Shown here piece by piece: positions 44,931-55,127 of a stretch of DNA of 64,000 bases. Below the pieces are notes generated by a model that was not told the DNA's origin, ran no database searches, and saw nothing but the letters and a program-made list of their open reading frames with translations. This stretch comes from Clostridium estertheticum subsp. estertheticum. GTDB lineage: Bacteria; Bacillota; Clostridia; Clostridiales; Clostridiaceae. The position numbers and the translations under genes are program-made. Positions within the stretch are counted from its first letter, which is position 1; every line of letters starts with the position of its first letter. The stretch spans positions 3,401,001-3,465,000 of the forward strand of contig NZ_CP015756.1 of the NCBI RefSeq assembly GCF_001877035.1. Direction: 5' to 3'.

Positions 44931-45141
44931 AGTTCCCCCTAATCTATAAAAAAAGAAAAGCATACATTATAACAAATGTGTTTTTATTTGTTTAGCAAAT
45001 GTATTTTTATTTGCTACGTAATCCTAAACAAGTTTTACATTTTTCTATAATCTAATAATACAGTAAAATTTGCGTTATTGCAAATGCTACAATAAGGTAA
45101 CTATTACAATAACTCAAAATTCAATAACTGGTTGTTTAATC

Positions 45142-46851
45142 TTACATTCTATCTACGACTTCTATACCTATAAGTCCTAATGCGTTCTTAATTACTTGGC
45201 AAGTAGCTTCTACCATTTTAATTTTCGCTTTTTTATCAGCTTCATCTTTCAAATTAGATATATTATACTGATTGTAAAATTTATTAAAAGCTTTAGCTAC
45301 ATCAATTACGTATCTTGTAACCATAGATGGTTCTAATTTATCAATAGCAAACAGGATTGATTTTTGGAAACCTTCTAACTGCTTCACAAGTTCAAATTCT
45401 TCTTTAGAATTTAATTTATTGTAATCTAGCTCTATATCAGTTTCATTGTTTTTGCTAGTCTCTTCAACTTTTCTTAATATACTTTTTGCTCTTGCATAGG
45501 TATATTGAACATAAGGACCTGTTTCTCCATCAAAGCTAAGCATTTCTTCCCAATTGAAAACAATGTCTCTCTCTCTATGATTTTTTAAATAAGTAAATAC
45601 AATAGCACCTATTCCTACTTTTTTAGCTACATCTTCTTTATTTTCAAGTTCAGGATTTTTCTCGTTTATTACTTCAAGGGTTTTAGCAACCGCTTGATTT
45701 AATAACTCATCTAGGAAAATAACATCACCTTTTCTTGTAGATAATTTTTTATCTGCAAATCTTACTGTACCAAAAGGTACATGCACACAATCATCTGCCC
45801 ATTTGTTTCCCATAAGCTTTAAAGTAGTAAATACTTGTTTGAAATGAAGAGCTTGATCTTTTCCAACTACATAAATATTTTTATGAAAGTCATAAGTCTT
45901 CTTTCTATATGTCGCTGCTGCTAAATCACGAGTTGCATAAATTGTAGCTCCATCTGATTTTTTAATTATGCATGGCGGAATATTGTATTCATCAAGCATT
46001 ACAACCTTAGCTCCATTACTATCAACTAGTAGTCCTTTTGCATCTATATCCTTAATAATGTCATCCATCTTATCACAATAGAAACTTTCACCAGCATAAG
46101 AATCAAATTTAACATTTAGTGTTTCATAAAGTTTTTTAAACTCAACTAAACTTACGTCACGAAATTTAGTCCAAAGCTCAACTTCCTCGTCGCAACCATC
46201 TTCTAATTTTTTAAAGTACATTTTTGCTTGCTCATTAAGAGTTGGGTCAAGGTCAGCTTCCTCATGGAATTTAACATAAATTCTTAAAAGTTCTTTAATC
46301 GGCTCGCTAACTAAAGCATCCTCATCTACCCAGTTCTTATAAGCATAAATAAGTTTACCGAATTGAGTGCCCCAATCTCCAAGATGGTTAATTCCAGTAC
46401 AATTATATCCTTCGAAAGATAATATTTTATATAATGAGTTACCAATAACTGTAGTGAATAAATGTCCTACATGGAACGGTTTTGCAATATTAGGTGATGA
46501 ATATTCTACTACTATATTCTTACCTTCACCAATTTTAGATGAACCATAATTATCTCCCTCATCTAATATTTTTTCTACTGTATTTTTAATAAACGCCCCT
46601 TTGTCTAGGAAGAAATTTAAATAAGGACCAAAACACTCTATTTTCTCAAAACCGTCTTTTTCTATTTTTTCTTTTAAATCCTTAGCTATCATATTCGGTG
46701 CTTTTCTCATAACTTTCGATAATTGAAAACACGGAAAAGCAAACTCCCCCATTTCAGGTTTTGGTGGTATTTCAATTAAACTTTCTATTGTTTCTATGTC
46801 AAGCTCCACCAATTGTTTAATCCTCTGCGCAACTGTTTTTTTATAATCCAT
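45142..46851 (-). CDS. argS: Arginyl-tRNA synthetase
   Basis: A 569-aa class I tRNA synthetase that charges tRNA-Arg. The N-terminal Arg-S add-on domain is followed by [20 protein letters not shown] (HIGH-type), [25 protein letters not shown] (the KMSKS variant) and the DALR anticodon-binding domain with [22 protein letters not shown] before ATG. Expression is controlled by the T-box leader upstream (46977-47294), which senses uncharged tRNA. Confidence 0.97.
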   Translation of the reverse strand: MDYKKTVAQRIKQLVELDIETIESLIEIPPKPEMGEFAFPCFQLSKVMRKAPNMIAKDLKEKIEKDGFEKIECFGPYLNFFLDKGAFIKNTVEKILDEGDNYGSSKIGEGKNIVVEYSSPNIAKPFHVGHLFTTVIGNSLYKILSFEGYNCTGINHLGDWGTQFGKLIYAYKNWVDEDALVSEPIKELLRIYVKFHEEADLDPTLNEQAKMYFKKLEDGCDEEVELWTKFRDVSLVEFKKLYETLNVKFDSYAGESFYCDKMDDIIKDIDAKGLLVDSNGAKVVMLDEYNIPPCIIKKSDGATIYATRDLAAATYRKKTYDFHKNIYVVGKDQALHFKQVFTTLKLMGNKWADDCVHVPFGTVRFADKKLSTRKGDVIFLDELLNQAVAKTLEVINEKNPELENKEDVAKKVGIGAIVFTYLKNHRERDIVFNWEEMLSFDGETGPYVQYTYARAKSILRKVEETSKNNETDIELDYNKLNSKEEFELVKQLEGFQKSILFAIDKLEPSMVTRYVIDVAKAFNKFYNQYNISNLKDEADKKAKIKMVEATCQVIKNALGLIGIEVVDRM

Positions 46852-46976
46852 AAAATTCCCCTCCTGTTTTGCTCTAGGATAGATAACAATTATTAACTGT
46901 TATCCCTCCTATTATGCATTTTGCTTCATAATAATTATTATCACTAATTTAAAACTCATGTATATCGTAATATAAC

Positions 46977-47010
46977 AAAAAACCCATCTCTAAATAAAGA
47001 GACGGGTTAT
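46977..47010 (-). terminator. Attenuator of the argS T-box leader
   Basis: On the minus strand, AACCCGTCTCTTTA pairs with TAGAGATGGGTT, followed by TTTTTT. The T-box sequence directly upstream can form the competing antiterminator. Confidence 0.9.
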
Positions 47011-47294
47011 ATTTCCGCGGTACCACTCTGATTGACTATACAGTCCACTCAATATTTTAACGCTAATTAGCGACTTACCCTATAAGAGTCAAAAATTGTT
47101 GCTTTTAACTAGTTCAGGCAGCTTCTCCAAGGTTCTTTTCCTAAAATTAATGTATCATTAATTTTGTTAAATAGTTACCTATCTAACTTCCTATATCTTA
47201 TAAGGCTTACACTATCTCCTTACTCGCTTTAAGATTAATAGGAAAGTACTGTCCTCTTCACAGAATTTAGTAATTATAAATTTACTCGATACTA
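46977..47294 (-). promoter_or_regulatory. T-box riboswitch leader of argS
   Basis: The minus strand carries the conserved T-box sequence AGAGTGGTACCGCGG (47015-47029), which base-pairs with the NCCA end of uncharged tRNA, followed by the attenuator. Upstream, AAGAGGACAGTA and GCGAGTAAGGAGATAGTG fit stem I. An AGA triplet in TATAAGATATAGG on the 3' side of stem I could be the Arg specifier. The leader follows a consensus promoter. A T-box upstream of argS fits regulation by tRNA-Arg; the specifier assignment is tentative. Confidence 0.9.
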
Positions 47295-47300
47295 AGCTTT

Positions 47301-47330
47301 ATTATATCCCTAAGAGTACATATTTGTCAA
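47301..47330 (-). promoter_or_regulatory. Promoter of the argS T-box leader
   Basis: On the minus strand: TTGACA (47330-47325), 18-bp spacer, TATAAT (47306-47301). A consensus vegetative promoter. Confidence 0.85.
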
Positions 47331-47382
47331 TTTTTTAAATTTTATATATACAATTTATAGTTACTAATTCCCTCTAAATATT

Positions 47383-49446
47383 TCACTCATTGATAGACTC
47401 ATAAAATTCTTGTAGATTAGTAATAGGTTCCCTGCATGTATAATTCTCACAAATATAAGCAGTAGTTTTCCCCAGTAAAGGCTTATGCGCAGCCAACTCT
47501 GAATTAATAGAATTTAGACTTCCATCACCGGCATTTAATACTGCTGTAGCAAAAGGAAGATAAGTGCTATTAATCTCTTTAATCATAGTTTTAGTTCCGC
47601 CTGAATTCTCATCTCCAGAGATTATAATATCCTTTCCTGGTACTGTACTATATAGTAACGCTGTCATAAAATAAGCATGAGCACTTTCTATAGTTTTAAC
47701 CTTTGACGCAAAAACTTTAAATTGTAAAGCGGCCTCATTTTGTAATTTAGTATTAGCCGTTAATCTAGCAAGTCTTAACATGTTTAATGTAGCTACAGAA
47801 TTTCCCGATGGCATTGCACCATCATATATATCTTTAGGTCTTGAGATTAGTTCTTCGCCGTCAACACCATATAAATACAATCCACCCTGCTTTTCATCTT
47901 TAAACAGTTTAATCATATTTTCATTAAGTTCTATGGCCTTGGTTAAATATACTGCATTAAAAGTAGCCTCATATAATTCAATTAAAGCATGAACCGTAAA
48001 AGCATAGTCGTCTAAATAACCTAAATGGGCAACATCACCATCTCTATATCTAGCCATTAACCTTCCTTTATCATTAATCATCTTACTTAATATGAAATTC
48101 ATAGCCTTTTCTGCAACATTTATATAACTCGCATTTTGGAAAACTCTTCCACCATAGGCAAGAGCTGCAATCATAAGTCCATTCCATGAAGTTAATATTT
48201 TATCATCCTTATAAGGATGTATTCTTTTTTCTCTATATTCAAATAACTTCTCTCTCATTTCTTCTAATTTTATATTTACTTTTTCATCTATATTAGTACT
48301 ACTTTGTTTTCCAATAAGATTTGGAATATTTCGTCCCTCAAAATTACCCTTCTTAGTAATATCATATTGTTCACAATATATTTTATAACTCTCCTCACCT
48401 AAAACTAAAGCTACTTCCTCATTCGTTAACAAATAGTATTTCCCCTCGATGCCCTCACTATCAGCATCTTCGGCTGAGTAAAAAGCCCCTTCTTTTGAAG
48501 TCATATCCCTTAATATATAAGTAAATATTTTATCAGCTACTTCTTTATAAAATTTTTTACCTGTGGCTTCAAAAGCTTCAATATATACTTGTGCTAAAAG
48601 TGCATTATCATATAACATTTTTTCAAAGTGAGGCACTAACCATTTCTGATCTGTGGAATACCTTGAAAATCCAAAACCAATATGATCAAAAATTCCACCT
48701 GAGTACATTGCTTCCAAAGTTGTTTCTACTATTTCTAATGCCTTAGGCTCATTGTAATTTTTCCAATATCTCAATAAAAATTGTAAATTGTGAGGAGCTG
48801 GGAATTTTGGAGACCTTCCAAATCCACCATACTTATCATCAAAAACACTTTCAAAGCTACTAAATGCATTATGTATTTCAGATTCACCCATTTCTCCAGG
48901 TTTAACAAAAACATCATTCTTTTTTATATGCTCCACTATTTTTTTACTAGATTCTATAATACTCTCTTTATTTTCATTCCACTGCTCCGCAATAGAAATT
49001 AGTACGTCTTTTATCCCTGGCATTCCACGCATGCTTTCCCTAGGAAAATAGGTACCTGCATAAAAAGGTTTTTTATCTGAAGTCATAAAAATTGTTAATG
49101 GCCATCCACCACTACCGGTGAGAGACTGACATACAGACATATAAATACTGTCTACATCTGGTCGTTCTTCACGATCAACCTTTATTGCTATAAAATATCT
49201 ATTTAGTATTGCTGCTACTTCTTTATTTTCAAAGGATTCTTTTTCCATAACATGACACCAATGACAAGTTGAATAGCCGATTGAAAGGAAGATTGGTTTA
49301 TCTTCAGCTTTCGCTATAGCAAAGGCTTCTTCACCCCATGGGTTCCAGTTTACTGGGTTATATGCATGTTGCAAAAGGTATGGAGACTTTTCATTAATTA
49401 ATTTATTAGGTTTTTGCTTTTCTTTAATGGTATCGGGTTTAGTCAT
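47383..49446 (-). CDS. DUF255 thioredoxin-fold protein (YyaL/SSP411 type)
   Basis: A 687-aa protein. The N-terminal thioredoxin-like domain has [19 protein letters not shown] and the motif [15 protein letters not shown] with its CxxC, then [15 protein letters not shown]. The rest is an (alpha/alpha)6-barrel, as in N-acylglucosamine 2-epimerases ([36 protein letters not shown]). The family is widespread and its function is unsettled. GGAG before ATG. Single gene. Confidence 0.9.
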   Translation of the reverse strand: MTKPDTIKEKQKPNKLINEKSPYLLQHAYNPVNWNPWGEEAFAIAKAEDKPIFLSIGYSTCHWCHVMEKESFENKEVAAILNRYFIAIKVDREERPDVDSIYMSVCQSLTGSGGWPLTIFMTSDKKPFYAGTYFPRESMRGMPGIKDVLISIAEQWNENKESIIESSKKIVEHIKKNDVFVKPGEMGESEIHNAFSSFESVFDDKYGGFGRSPKFPAPHNLQFLLRYWKNYNEPKALEIVETTLEAMYSGGIFDHIGFGFSRYSTDQKWLVPHFEKMLYDNALLAQVYIEAFEATGKKFYKEVADKIFTYILRDMTSKEGAFYSAEDADSEGIEGKYYLLTNEEVALVLGEESYKIYCEQYDITKKGNFEGRNIPNLIGKQSSTNIDEKVNIKLEEMREKLFEYREKRIHPYKDDKILTSWNGLMIAALAYGGRVFQNASYINVAEKAMNFILSKMINDKGRLMARYRDGDVAHLGYLDDYAFTVHALIELYEATFNAVYLTKAIELNENMIKLFKDEKQGGLYLYGVDGEELISRPKDIYDGAMPSGNSVATLNMLRLARLTANTKLQNEAALQFKVFASKVKTIESAHAYFMTALLYSTVPGKDIIISGDENSGGTKTMIKEINSTYLPFATAVLNAGDGSLNSINSELAAHKPLLGKTTAYICENYTCREPITNLQEFYESINE

Positions 49447-49587
49447 AGCTACAACAACTCCTTACAAATATATGTTAACAATATTATACCCAATGTAACT
49501 ACTTTAAGTCCCTAAATATAAACCGCAATTATATAAGATTTATAAAAAAATATTTCATATATATTTTTTTCAACTAACTATTGTACT

Positions 49588-51912
49588 CTAAAATAGTTTT
49601 TGTTGCACCGCAGTTTCCAATTTTGGATTAGCTGTTTTATCCTCAATAGTATCAAATCCCTCCCCTATAAACTTACCTGTAGCAACGATTACCATACTAC
49701 CTTCTTTCGTTACATCTGAGAGCTTCTCAATTTGAAATTTCTTTTCCTTTTTTGACATTCCTCCAGTTAATGTAATAACATTATCTATTTTTTCTTTTAA
49801 AGCATCCGATAGTAATTTAACATGTGCAGTTCTTTCAGTTAATACTATTGGATTTCTTCCCTCTTTAACACAATTAATAACGTCTTGGATAATCATCGCA
49901 TTTCTTATTTCACTTGTGCTTATTTCAGAATAAATTTTTGTTATTGACCATTCTTTTTCATCTTGTAAAACTGGTTTCCTAAAACACGTAAACATTGGAA
50001 TTATATAGTGCTCAAAAGGAAGTTTTTCCGTTTGCTTTAGCACGTTCACTTTATATCTAATTGGACCACATTGCATAAATATTATAGGTTGATGCCCATC
50101 CTTCCTTATTGGAGTAGCTGTTAATCCATAAACATATTTAGCTACTACATTTTTTAATATCTGTTCGAAGCTAAAAGCTGAAACATGATAGCATTCGTCA
50201 ACTATAATCATCCCATAATCCTTTACTAGTTCTTTAACTTCCCCTTTTCTTACCAAAGATTGCATAGTCGCAACGTCAATAATACCACTTAATATATTTT
50301 TACCTGCACCTATTTGTCCTATAATACTAACATTCTTTTTTCTTCCTCTTTTTTTAGTATCATCTATAGGTAAAACTTCATTTATAATTAAAAACTGTTT
50401 TAACTTTTCCTTCCACTGTTCTAACAACTGCTGTGTATGTACAATAATAAGTGTGTTTACTTTCCTTTCAGCTATTAATTTTGCTCCAATAACAGTTTTT
50501 CCAATAGCAGTAGTAGCGGATAATACTCCATTGTCATATTTCAACATAGTATCAACTGCTACTATCTGTTCTTCCCGGAGCTGTCCATTAAATTCAACAC
50601 GAATTGGTTTACCTATGTAAGTTTTATTATCCCAACTAAAATCAATTTTATTTTCTGTTAAAAAGCTACAAAGATCATCCTGGCAACCTCTTGGTATACA
50701 TAAATATTCTACTGTTTCATCTGATAAAGAAATAATTCTTGGTTTATCAAATGTAGATAACCTCATAGCCTGTGCTTTATAAAATTCAGGGTTTTTAAAT
50801 GCTGCCATTCTTTTAATAAAATCTAGTACTTTATTAGAAAACCCTTCTTTACTTATGAAAATCATATTGGCTATCGTAATTTGAACAATATCTGGGAAAT
50901 CAGCCTTACTGAATTTAAACTTTTCTTTATTTTTTTCCCAAGGCTTTATACTTTCCTCATCCATTTCTTTTAAATCACCAAGTTCATTACCAATACAAAA
51001 CTCAGAAATATAAAACTCTATTTCATCTTTCGTTATTTTGCCTATGTGACTTAAAAAACTCCATTGATCTTTAAATGGTTCCAAATTTTCATCAATAAAA
51101 ATACTATTATTGTTTTTCCTAGCACTTTTCTGCATAGGTAATGCTATAAGATTTCCAAGTCCGCCTTTTGGCATAGTATCCTGATTAGGAAATAATCTAT
51201 CATATGACTTGAATTTGATTTCATGCCTTTGCATCATTGCATAGGTTAAAAGTGATGTTCCAAACTTTCTAGCAGCTAACGCCGTTATCCTTTCCTTAAA
51301 AAAGAACCATATATGTGCTCCATTTCCGGATCTTGAACGTTCAACTGCAAAAGGTATCTTCTTTTCATAGCATAATTTTCTTAAAACACAAATATCTTTT
51401 TCCCACCCATCATCATCAAAATCAATTGCAAGAAAGTAACAGGTTTCATCTGTTTGCATGGCATAAATACCTAAAATTTCTATTCCTCGTAAATGTCTAT
51501 TAATAGCATCTGCATCTAAATCGGTATATTTTCTATTTTTACATGCTGAACATTTTATTTGAGGTTTATCACAAATTCCTTTTACCCATTCATTTTCACA
51601 TACTGGTGAATATCCGCTTTTACCTTGTTTGTTCTGCCAACGTTTAGCATGTACATCTTTTCTACCTTTAAATAATATCATATATAATTCTACTTTTTCT
51701 TGAGGCAAACTACTATTACTTACTTCACTAAGCTTATCCTTTTGAATTGATTTATCATTCTTTGTCTCAACTATAGCTTTATATTCATTATCCATACAAA
51801 TTTCTTTTGTTTGTAATTCTAAACGTTTTCTGAAATCCATATTTTCTATTCTCAATATCTGATTTTCCTCTAATAGCCTCAAGTATTTATTATAAAGCTC
51901 ATTATAATCCAT
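49588..51912 (-). CDS. TOTE-type primase-helicase, C-terminally truncated
   Basis: A 774-aa protein. After an N-terminal coiled coil come a zinc-binding stretch (CDKPQIKCSACKNRKY) and an archaeo-eukaryotic-primase-like domain with YFLAIDFDDDGWEK (catalytic DxD) and SRSGNGAHIWFFF (sxH), as in TOTE conflict-system proteins. A superfamily 2 helicase follows: ATTAIGKTVIGAKL (motif I), MIIVDECYHV (DECH box), YGLTATPIRKDG (motif III). It stops soon after ATGKFIGEGFD, and the usual QxxGRxxR motif VI is absent; the last about 20 residues do not resemble the family. Probably a broken gene. Confidence 0.8.
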   Translation of the reverse strand: MDYNELYNKYLRLLEENQILRIENMDFRKRLELQTKEICMDNEYKAIVETKNDKSIQKDKLSEVSNSSLPQEKVELYMILFKGRKDVHAKRWQNKQGKSGYSPVCENEWVKGICDKPQIKCSACKNRKYTDLDADAINRHLRGIEILGIYAMQTDETCYFLAIDFDDDGWEKDICVLRKLCYEKKIPFAVERSRSGNGAHIWFFFKERITALAARKFGTSLLTYAMMQRHEIKFKSYDRLFPNQDTMPKGGLGNLIALPMQKSARKNNNSIFIDENLEPFKDQWSFLSHIGKITKDEIEFYISEFCIGNELGDLKEMDEESIKPWEKNKEKFKFSKADFPDIVQITIANMIFISKEGFSNKVLDFIKRMAAFKNPEFYKAQAMRLSTFDKPRIISLSDETVEYLCIPRGCQDDLCSFLTENKIDFSWDNKTYIGKPIRVEFNGQLREEQIVAVDTMLKYDNGVLSATTAIGKTVIGAKLIAERKVNTLIIVHTQQLLEQWKEKLKQFLIINEVLPIDDTKKRGRKKNVSIIGQIGAGKNILSGIIDVATMQSLVRKGEVKELVKDYGMIIVDECYHVSAFSFEQILKNVVAKYVYGLTATPIRKDGHQPIIFMQCGPIRYKVNVLKQTEKLPFEHYIIPMFTCFRKPVLQDEKEWSITKIYSEISTSEIRNAMIIQDVINCVKEGRNPIVLTERTAHVKLLSDALKEKIDNVITLTGGMSKKEKKFQIEKLSDVTKEGSMVIVATGKFIGEGFDTIEDKTANPKLETAVQQKLF

Positions 51913-52320
51913 ATTCTTATTCCTCCTAGAGAAACTATTTCAAATCTATTATTATATATATCAAAATTATTTTATTTACATAAGAGATTAAAATTTCTTT
52001 ATTTACAGAGTAAAGTGTTGCTGATTCAACCTTAACTTTTAAAATTTGTATCTCCTCTAAAATTATATCCTATTTATAGCCTTATGTATCATGAGGATAA
52101 TTATATTAATATATAAAATTTCCATTGTATAAAGTTACATACTTTTAGGATAAGATTAAGATTCCATATTAAATAAAATTATTCACTTATAAAATTATAA
52201 AAACTTAAAATAGCTAATCAGAATGAATACATCACCTCAATTAGCTGTTAATTTATTTTCTATTTTATTTTCAATCTCTATGCCTTTATTAAGGTGAGCA
52301 GTCACTAAAAAGTTAACTTT
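51913..52320. other. AT-rich spacer without a clear gene
   Basis: About 400 bp between the TOTE-like gene and the YgiT-type gene. A weak inverted repeat (ATAGCTAAT ... ATTAGCTGT, around 52210-52250) may end the YgiT-type gene's transcript. A 28-codon open frame follows the YgiT stop in the same phase (KVNFLVTAHLNKGIEIENK) but has no ribosome-binding site. Nothing else seen. Confidence 0.4.
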
Positions 52321-52545
52321 CTAAGCTGCCATTTCAGAATAATTAATAACAAATATTTCTGCTTTACTCTTTTTTGCATCTTCAATTATTTTTTCAAGAT
52401 TTAATTCTACATTATTTTCTAAATAATACTCACCACATTGTTTACAAATATTAGCTGGCACACCTTTAATTATATGTCCATCAAAGTCTACAATATGATT
52501 AACAATACCTTTAATTAAATTAGATTTACATAAAATACAATTCAT
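52321..52545 (-). CDS. YgiT/MqsA-type zinc-finger protein (antitoxin-like)
   Basis: A 74-aa protein with MNCILCKSNL and NICKQCGEYYLENNVE, the two CxxC pairs of the YgiT-type zinc finger. The Xre-like DNA-binding part of full MqsA is absent; short forms like this are usually paired with a DUF4258 protein. Here that partner lies directly upstream but has two in-frame stop codons, so the antitoxin-like gene now stands alone. AGGAGG overlaps the end of the broken partner, which shows former translational coupling. Confidence 0.8.
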   Translation of the reverse strand: MNCILCKSNLIKGIVNHIVDFDGHIIKGVPANICKQCGEYYLENNVELNLEKIIEDAKKSKAEIFVINYSEMAA

Positions 52546-52547
52546 CC

Positions 52548-52727
52548 TTATTGCCTCCTCGTTTTTAAATCTTCATACCATTAATCTTTATCAGGATAAT
52601 AAGTTGTTATGATTCATACATAATTTTGTCCTACTGCACATACTACATGAACTCCACTATGAGTATCAGTAATTCCTAAAATTAAACAACTTGGAAAGGG
52701 ATAATCACTTTCATAGTATTCTATTAT
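52548..52727 (-). pseudogene. DUF4258-family partner gene, inactivated
   Basis: The minus strand reads IIEYYESDYPFPSCLILGIT, then DTHSGVHVVCAVGQNYV, a stop (TGA at 52616-52614), IITTYYPDKD, a stop (TAA at 52583-52581), and WYEDLKTRRQ. This matches DUF4258 proteins, with the stops probably replacing Trp and Glu or Lys codons. The 5' half is missing. Its stop codon lies 2 nt before the YgiT-type ATG, the normal operon order. So this is a toxin-antitoxin-like pair with a dead partner. Confidence 0.75.
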
Positions 52728-52745
52728 TTATACAGTCAATTACCT

Positions 52746-53897
52746 CTATATAATACTTAATAATTCCTGCCTATCAATCTTTTTATCAACCATCTTACTA
52801 TAAGATACTACCTTATTATAAGCCCCTATCATTTCCCTCACATTTGTATCAACATTTTCAGCTATAACATTTATAGTATCATCATCTATGAATAAAAGCT
52901 CCTCCTTGCTTATTCTACTTTTAAGTATTTCAATTTTTGTATTTAAATCTGGTTTTGTCAGTTGAAATGCCGCACTAACCTCAAATACAGATTCAAGCTT
53001 TTCTCCATTTATTATAATTTCGCGAGATGGTTTTGATGATCCCAAAACTACTTGTTTTCCCATAGCCAAAACTGTATTTAAAATATTCTTAAACTCCTCT
53101 TGACTTCTCTCTTTTCCATCTATATCTTGTAGATCATCAAAAACCAGTACATCTGAGTTGTAAAATTCACTATTAAATAAATCATTTTTATCATTTGATA
53201 TACTATTTATCATATTATTAATAAACTTATATATTGTGATATTGATAACCTTTAGGTGTTTACTATTTTCTACTATATAATTGTTGATAGAATTTAATAA
53301 ATGTGTTTTACCCATTCCCGCTTCACCATATATGTACAAAAGTCTCATATCCTCACCTGGCGATTTGGCAACTTTCAGCGCACTTTTATAAGCTAATTCA
53401 TTATTTTTTCCTACAACCATATTTTCAAATAAATATTTAGAATTAACTTTACATGGTATAAATTTATTCTTATTTGCAGTATTTATAGAACATATTTCAC
53501 CTTTACTCTCTAAAATTTTAATTACACTAATTTCAATCTTATATTCTCTGCCCGTTACATTTAGAATAGCACTTTTAATGCCCTTCAAATATCTCTCTTT
53601 TACTATTTCTTTGTGAAATTCCGATGGTACCGCTAGCTTAATAGCTACTCCATCTAATTTAATAACACAGATAGGTTCTATCCAAGTATTGTATGAAACA
53701 TCCTTCATTTGTACCTTTAAAACAATCTTTACTTTTTCCCATTCACTGCACCTATTTGAATCGATAGTTGTTGTAATCTGTTCACCTTTCTTAACATGTA
53801 ATCCCTTTTCTATTTCCTCCAATTTTTCTTCTATATTATTAATAGAATTTTTTAACTTTTTAACTTCTAAGATAAGTTCATATATCATCTTTTCCAT
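52746..53897 (-). CDS. DnaA paralogue lacking the DNA-binding domain
   Basis: A 383-aa protein. It starts with a coiled coil (residues 1-40), then a DnaA N-terminal-like domain (WEKVKIVLKVQMKDVSYNTW), then an AAA+ domain with GEAGMGKTHLLNSI (Walker A, about 190), VLVFDDLQDIDGKERSQEEF (Walker B) and VREMIGAYNKVVSYS (sensor II). It ends exactly where domain III ends, so domain IV, which binds DnaA boxes, is missing. The Box VII segment reads LESVFEVSA instead of LxSRFxxG, so the arginine finger is absent. It cannot be the main initiator; a regulatory or relic role is inferred. Confidence 0.85.
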   Translation of the reverse strand: MEKMIYELILEVKKLKNSINNIEEKLEEIEKGLHVKKGEQITTTIDSNRCSEWEKVKIVLKVQMKDVSYNTWIEPICVIKLDGVAIKLAVPSEFHKEIVKERYLKGIKSAILNVTGREYKIEISVIKILESKGEICSINTANKNKFIPCKVNSKYLFENMVVGKNNELAYKSALKVAKSPGEDMRLLYIYGEAGMGKTHLLNSINNYIVENSKHLKVINITIYKFINNMINSISNDKNDLFNSEFYNSDVLVFDDLQDIDGKERSQEEFKNILNTVLAMGKQVVLGSSKPSREIIINGEKLESVFEVSAAFQLTKPDLNTKIEILKSRISKEELLFIDDDTINVIAENVDTNVREMIGAYNKVVSYSKMVDKKIDRQELLSII

Positions 53898-53988
53898 TTA
53901 TTCTCCCCTTTATTTAGTTATATTGTCCATACTTCGCACATGTTATTTCTACTATATCCATTATGAGAGTTAAAATATTAGCTATAAA

Positions 53989-54028
53989 AAACCTTCCTAA
54001 ATTTGATTTATACAAATTTAGGAAGGTA
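53989..54028 (-). terminator. Terminator of the HEPN/MNT pair
   Basis: AACCTTCCTAAATTTG pairs with CAAATTTAGGAAGGT, downstream of the nucleotidyltransferase gene. Confidence 0.8.
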
Positions 54029-54063
54029 CTCACTCATTAAACATTTCATTTATTTAATTCATC

Positions 54064-54369
54064 TCATATTCTCTCGAATAGAATTTTTCCTTCATCAACT
54101 ATATGCTTCTTAAGATTATCATTTGATATAATCTCATAATGAAGTATGTCAAAAAAATAAGGTAAGGGCGAGGTTTCATTTAAGTAATCATCTAGCTTAA
54201 AAATAACCTCACTTGTAATCTGTTCACCAAAAATAGCTATATCAACATCTGAGCCCTTCTTATAGTTCCCCATCGATCTACTTCCAAATATAATAGCCTT
54301 TTCTATAGTTGCAAATTTTGATATTGCATCTTTAATGTATTCAATATCCCTATCTATTAATCCAAACAT
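54064..54369 (-). CDS. MNT-type minimal nucleotidyltransferase
   Basis: A 101-aa protein with KAIIFGSRSMGNYKKGSDVDIAIFG, the GSRS...DxD motif of minimal nucleotidyltransferases. The ATG at 54369 has GGGGG 9 nt upstream and begins 1 nt after the HEPN gene ends; the in-frame ATG at 54396 overlaps that gene. In HEPN/MNT toxin-antitoxin pairs the transferase modifies and silences the HEPN protein. This pair lies next to a DnaA paralogue and the other conflict genes. Confidence 0.85.
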   Translation of the reverse strand: MFGLIDRDIEYIKDAISKFATIEKAIIFGSRSMGNYKKGSDVDIAIFGEQITSEVIFKLDDYLNETSPLPYFFDILHYEIISNDNLKKHIVDEGKILFERI

Positions 54370-54370
54370 A

Positions 54371-54772
54371 CTATAATTCCCCCGATAATCGATCATGCAT
54401 TTTTTTAAGTTCTGGAAAATATAGTTCCACTATTTCTTTTGACATTTTATCAGCTAACATTTCATCATAAGTATGTGTCGTCAGATTCCTGTTTGCTAAT
54501 GCATCTATCCATACATGGCCATTATCTATTAACCCAATTTGAAATGCTTGCTTAATTGCTTCTCTTGGACTCTTTACAACATATCCTTCAGCTTCTAAAT
54601 AATCTTTTAGTACCTTCCATGCTAATTCAAAAGTCATTTCAAAAAATTGAATTATACCTGCTTTCTCTAGTTCCGAAGTTATTTGTTGTTTTGAATATTT
54701 CTCCATCAACTTATATGCTTTATTAAAATTCTCGAATCTCTGTTTCCATCTAATATCCTTTAAGTTATCCAT
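54371..54772 (-). CDS. HEPN-like nucleotidyltransferase substrate-binding protein
   Basis: A 133-aa helical protein of the HI0074/NTase_sub_bind type: FNKAYKLMEKYSKQQITSEL, FFEMTFELAWKVLKDYLEAEG, and ANRNLTTHTYDEMLADKMSK near residue 98. That last segment contains R(4x)H-x-Y, the catalytic pattern of HEPN RNases and the target tyrosine modified in related pairs. It is transcribed just ahead of the MNT gene. Either a toxin with its antitoxin or a metabolic complex is possible; the first is more likely. Confidence 0.85.
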   Translation of the reverse strand: MDNLKDIRWKQRFENFNKAYKLMEKYSKQQITSELEKAGIIQFFEMTFELAWKVLKDYLEAEGYVVKSPREAIKQAFQIGLIDNGHVWIDALANRNLTTHTYDEMLADKMSKEIVELYFPELKKMHDRLSGEL

Positions 54773-55127
54773 AAATACACCTCTTACATATAGTATATAT
54801 TAATATTCTATTTGCACAAGTTTAATATAATAAACGTCTTTAAAAAATTAAATCAACTAATTAAACCTATAATGTCTTACCAAACAGTATTTTAGACTAT
54901 AATTTTATAACAAACATTATTGAAAAGTATTTAAGTTTTATTTTGATTAGAAAAAAGGAAGCTAACAGTTAATATACGTTAGTTTCCTCTTAATTTTGAT
55001 ATTTATAATAAATAGGGGGTATTAATAGTATACCCGTCTCTTAATCCTTTTATGTAAGTAGAAAATCAATCCTCTTAAAATACTTTAAAGTAACATAAAA
55101 ACAAAATATACTCCCACCTATCAATTC
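54773..55127. other. AT-rich spacer holding the catalase terminator
   Basis: About 355 bp upstream of the HEPN gene and downstream of the Mn catalase. Apart from the terminator hairpin at 54951-54986 nothing structured or coding is seen. Confidence 0.5.
54951..54986 (-). terminator. Terminator downstream of the Mn catalase
   Basis: On the minus strand GGAAACTAAC pairs with GTTAGCTTCC, then TTTTTT. Confidence 0.7.

Noticed and set aside
44986-45050. Tandem CAAATGT/ATTTTTATTTG duplication as a regulatory array
   Set aside because: Only two AT-rich units near a terminator-like palindrome; could be simple sequence drift.
53689-53973. 94-codon plus-strand frame opposite the DnaA paralogue
   Set aside because: Antisense to a conserved domain; hydrophobic composition is an artefact of the complementary strand.
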